5,109 nucleotides of DNA from Actinomycetes bacterium (GTDB taxonomy: Bacteria > Actinomycetota > Acidimicrobiia > Acidimicrobiales > RAAP-2). The position numbers and the translations under genes are program-made. This document shows positions 4,990 through 5,109 of the stretch, piece after piece. Location of the stretch: positions 1 through 5,109 of the forward strand of contig JAJYWG010000486.1 in assembly GCA_021791615.1 (NCBI GenBank), read 5' to 3'. The stretch's first letter is position 1. Each line of letters starts with the position of its first letter. The notes beneath the pieces are model-generated. The model made no database searches and had not been told where the DNA came from. It worked only from the letters and a program-made list of their open reading frames with translations.

Positions 4990-5102
4990 CCAGGATCTCG
5001 CGCATCGACGACGTCCGCCGCCTCGACCTCGGGTACTTCGTACGCCCTGCGGCCGAGACCGGCACCGGAGCGCCCCGGGTCGAGGCCGTCTACGGCTTGT
5101 AG
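4986..5102 (+). pseudogene. MBL-fold hydrolase-like gene, N-terminal fragment cut by an IS
   Basis: The GTG at 4986-4988 overlaps the LLM stop by 4 bp. The 38 residues include IDDVRRLDLGYFVRPAAETG and PRVEAVYG. From memory this resembles the start of metallo-beta-lactamase-fold hydrolases related to N-acyl homoserine lactonases, just before their strand leading to the FDTG region. The zinc-binding HxHxDH motif would lie further right and is not present. The TAG at 5100-5102 is created where the putative IS end AGGGTCCAA begins at 5101. The gene was therefore probably cotranscribed with the LLM gene and then disrupted. The assignment rests on a short stretch and is only moderately secure. Confidence 0.55.
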
Positions 5103-5109
5103 GGTCCAA
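5101..5109 (+). mobile_element. First bases of a second IS copy at the window edge
   Basis: AGGGTCCAA is identical to the IS terminus seen on the minus strand at 135-127. It begins exactly where the MBL-type frame is broken. Only nine bases are visible, so this rests on the match and on the coincident gene break. Confidence 0.45.

Noticed and set aside
4170..5102. A long arginine- and proline-rich plus-strand frame ending at 5102
   Set aside because: It is a frame-shifted reading of the LLM gene. Only the part after 4986 is a plausible gene start (the MBL-like fragment).
1..5109. CRISPR arrays, tRNA or rRNA genes, riboswitches
   Set aside because: I saw no regularly spaced repeats, cloverleaf or conserved RNA motif on either strand by eye.

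Overview
The window is GC-rich with dense codon use, GTG starts and 4-bp GTGA/ATGA gene overlaps. It carries a gene of a predicted coenzyme F420-dependent luciferase-like family. Together these point to an actinobacterium (Actinomycetota); I cannot name the genus.

Host backbone. Two divergent transcription units start around position 800-850. Leftward (minus strand) runs a small helix-turn-helix/excisionase-like regulator (382-792), then an alpha/beta-hydrolase gene that overlaps it by 4 bp (start 385). Rightward (plus strand) runs a luciferase-like (LLM) oxidoreductase gene (start 848, stop 4989), then an MBL-fold hydrolase-like gene that overlaps it by 4 bp (start 4986). The intergenic gap holds a perfect palindrome (815-828), an extra half-site, and a plausible leaderless promoter for the LLM gene.

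Inserted element. The LLM gene is split after codon 66 by a compact element of about 3.2 kb (about 1044-4255). All its genes lie on the minus strand, in this order: a helix-turn-helix protein (3515-3943), an unrecognised 108-residue protein (3192-3518), a cysteine-rich zinc-binding protein (2701-3066), and a large serine recombinase (start 2704). The first two overlap by 4 bp, as do the last two. Joining the element ends in silico gives an attP-like site: two perfect 10-bp inverted arms, each 5 bp from a 6-bp TGTTGA core. Removing the element restores an uninterrupted 309-codon LLM frame with a family-typical LVLNNDF motif at the junction. The recombinase frame has no stop before the element end, so it runs through the att site. 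Its C-terminal tail would therefore differ between the integrated and circular forms.

Window ends. The left hydrolase and the right MBL gene are both cut at their distal ends by the same 9-bp sequence in inverted orientation (127-135 and 5101-5109). The left copy is followed by what looks like the N-terminus of an integrase-type transposase. The window is thus probably bounded by two copies of one insertion sequence, which would also explain where an assembly contig would end.

The most interesting item is the minimal serine-recombinase element: an intragenic, apparently scarless insertion with a recombinase whose own 3' end contains the attachment site.
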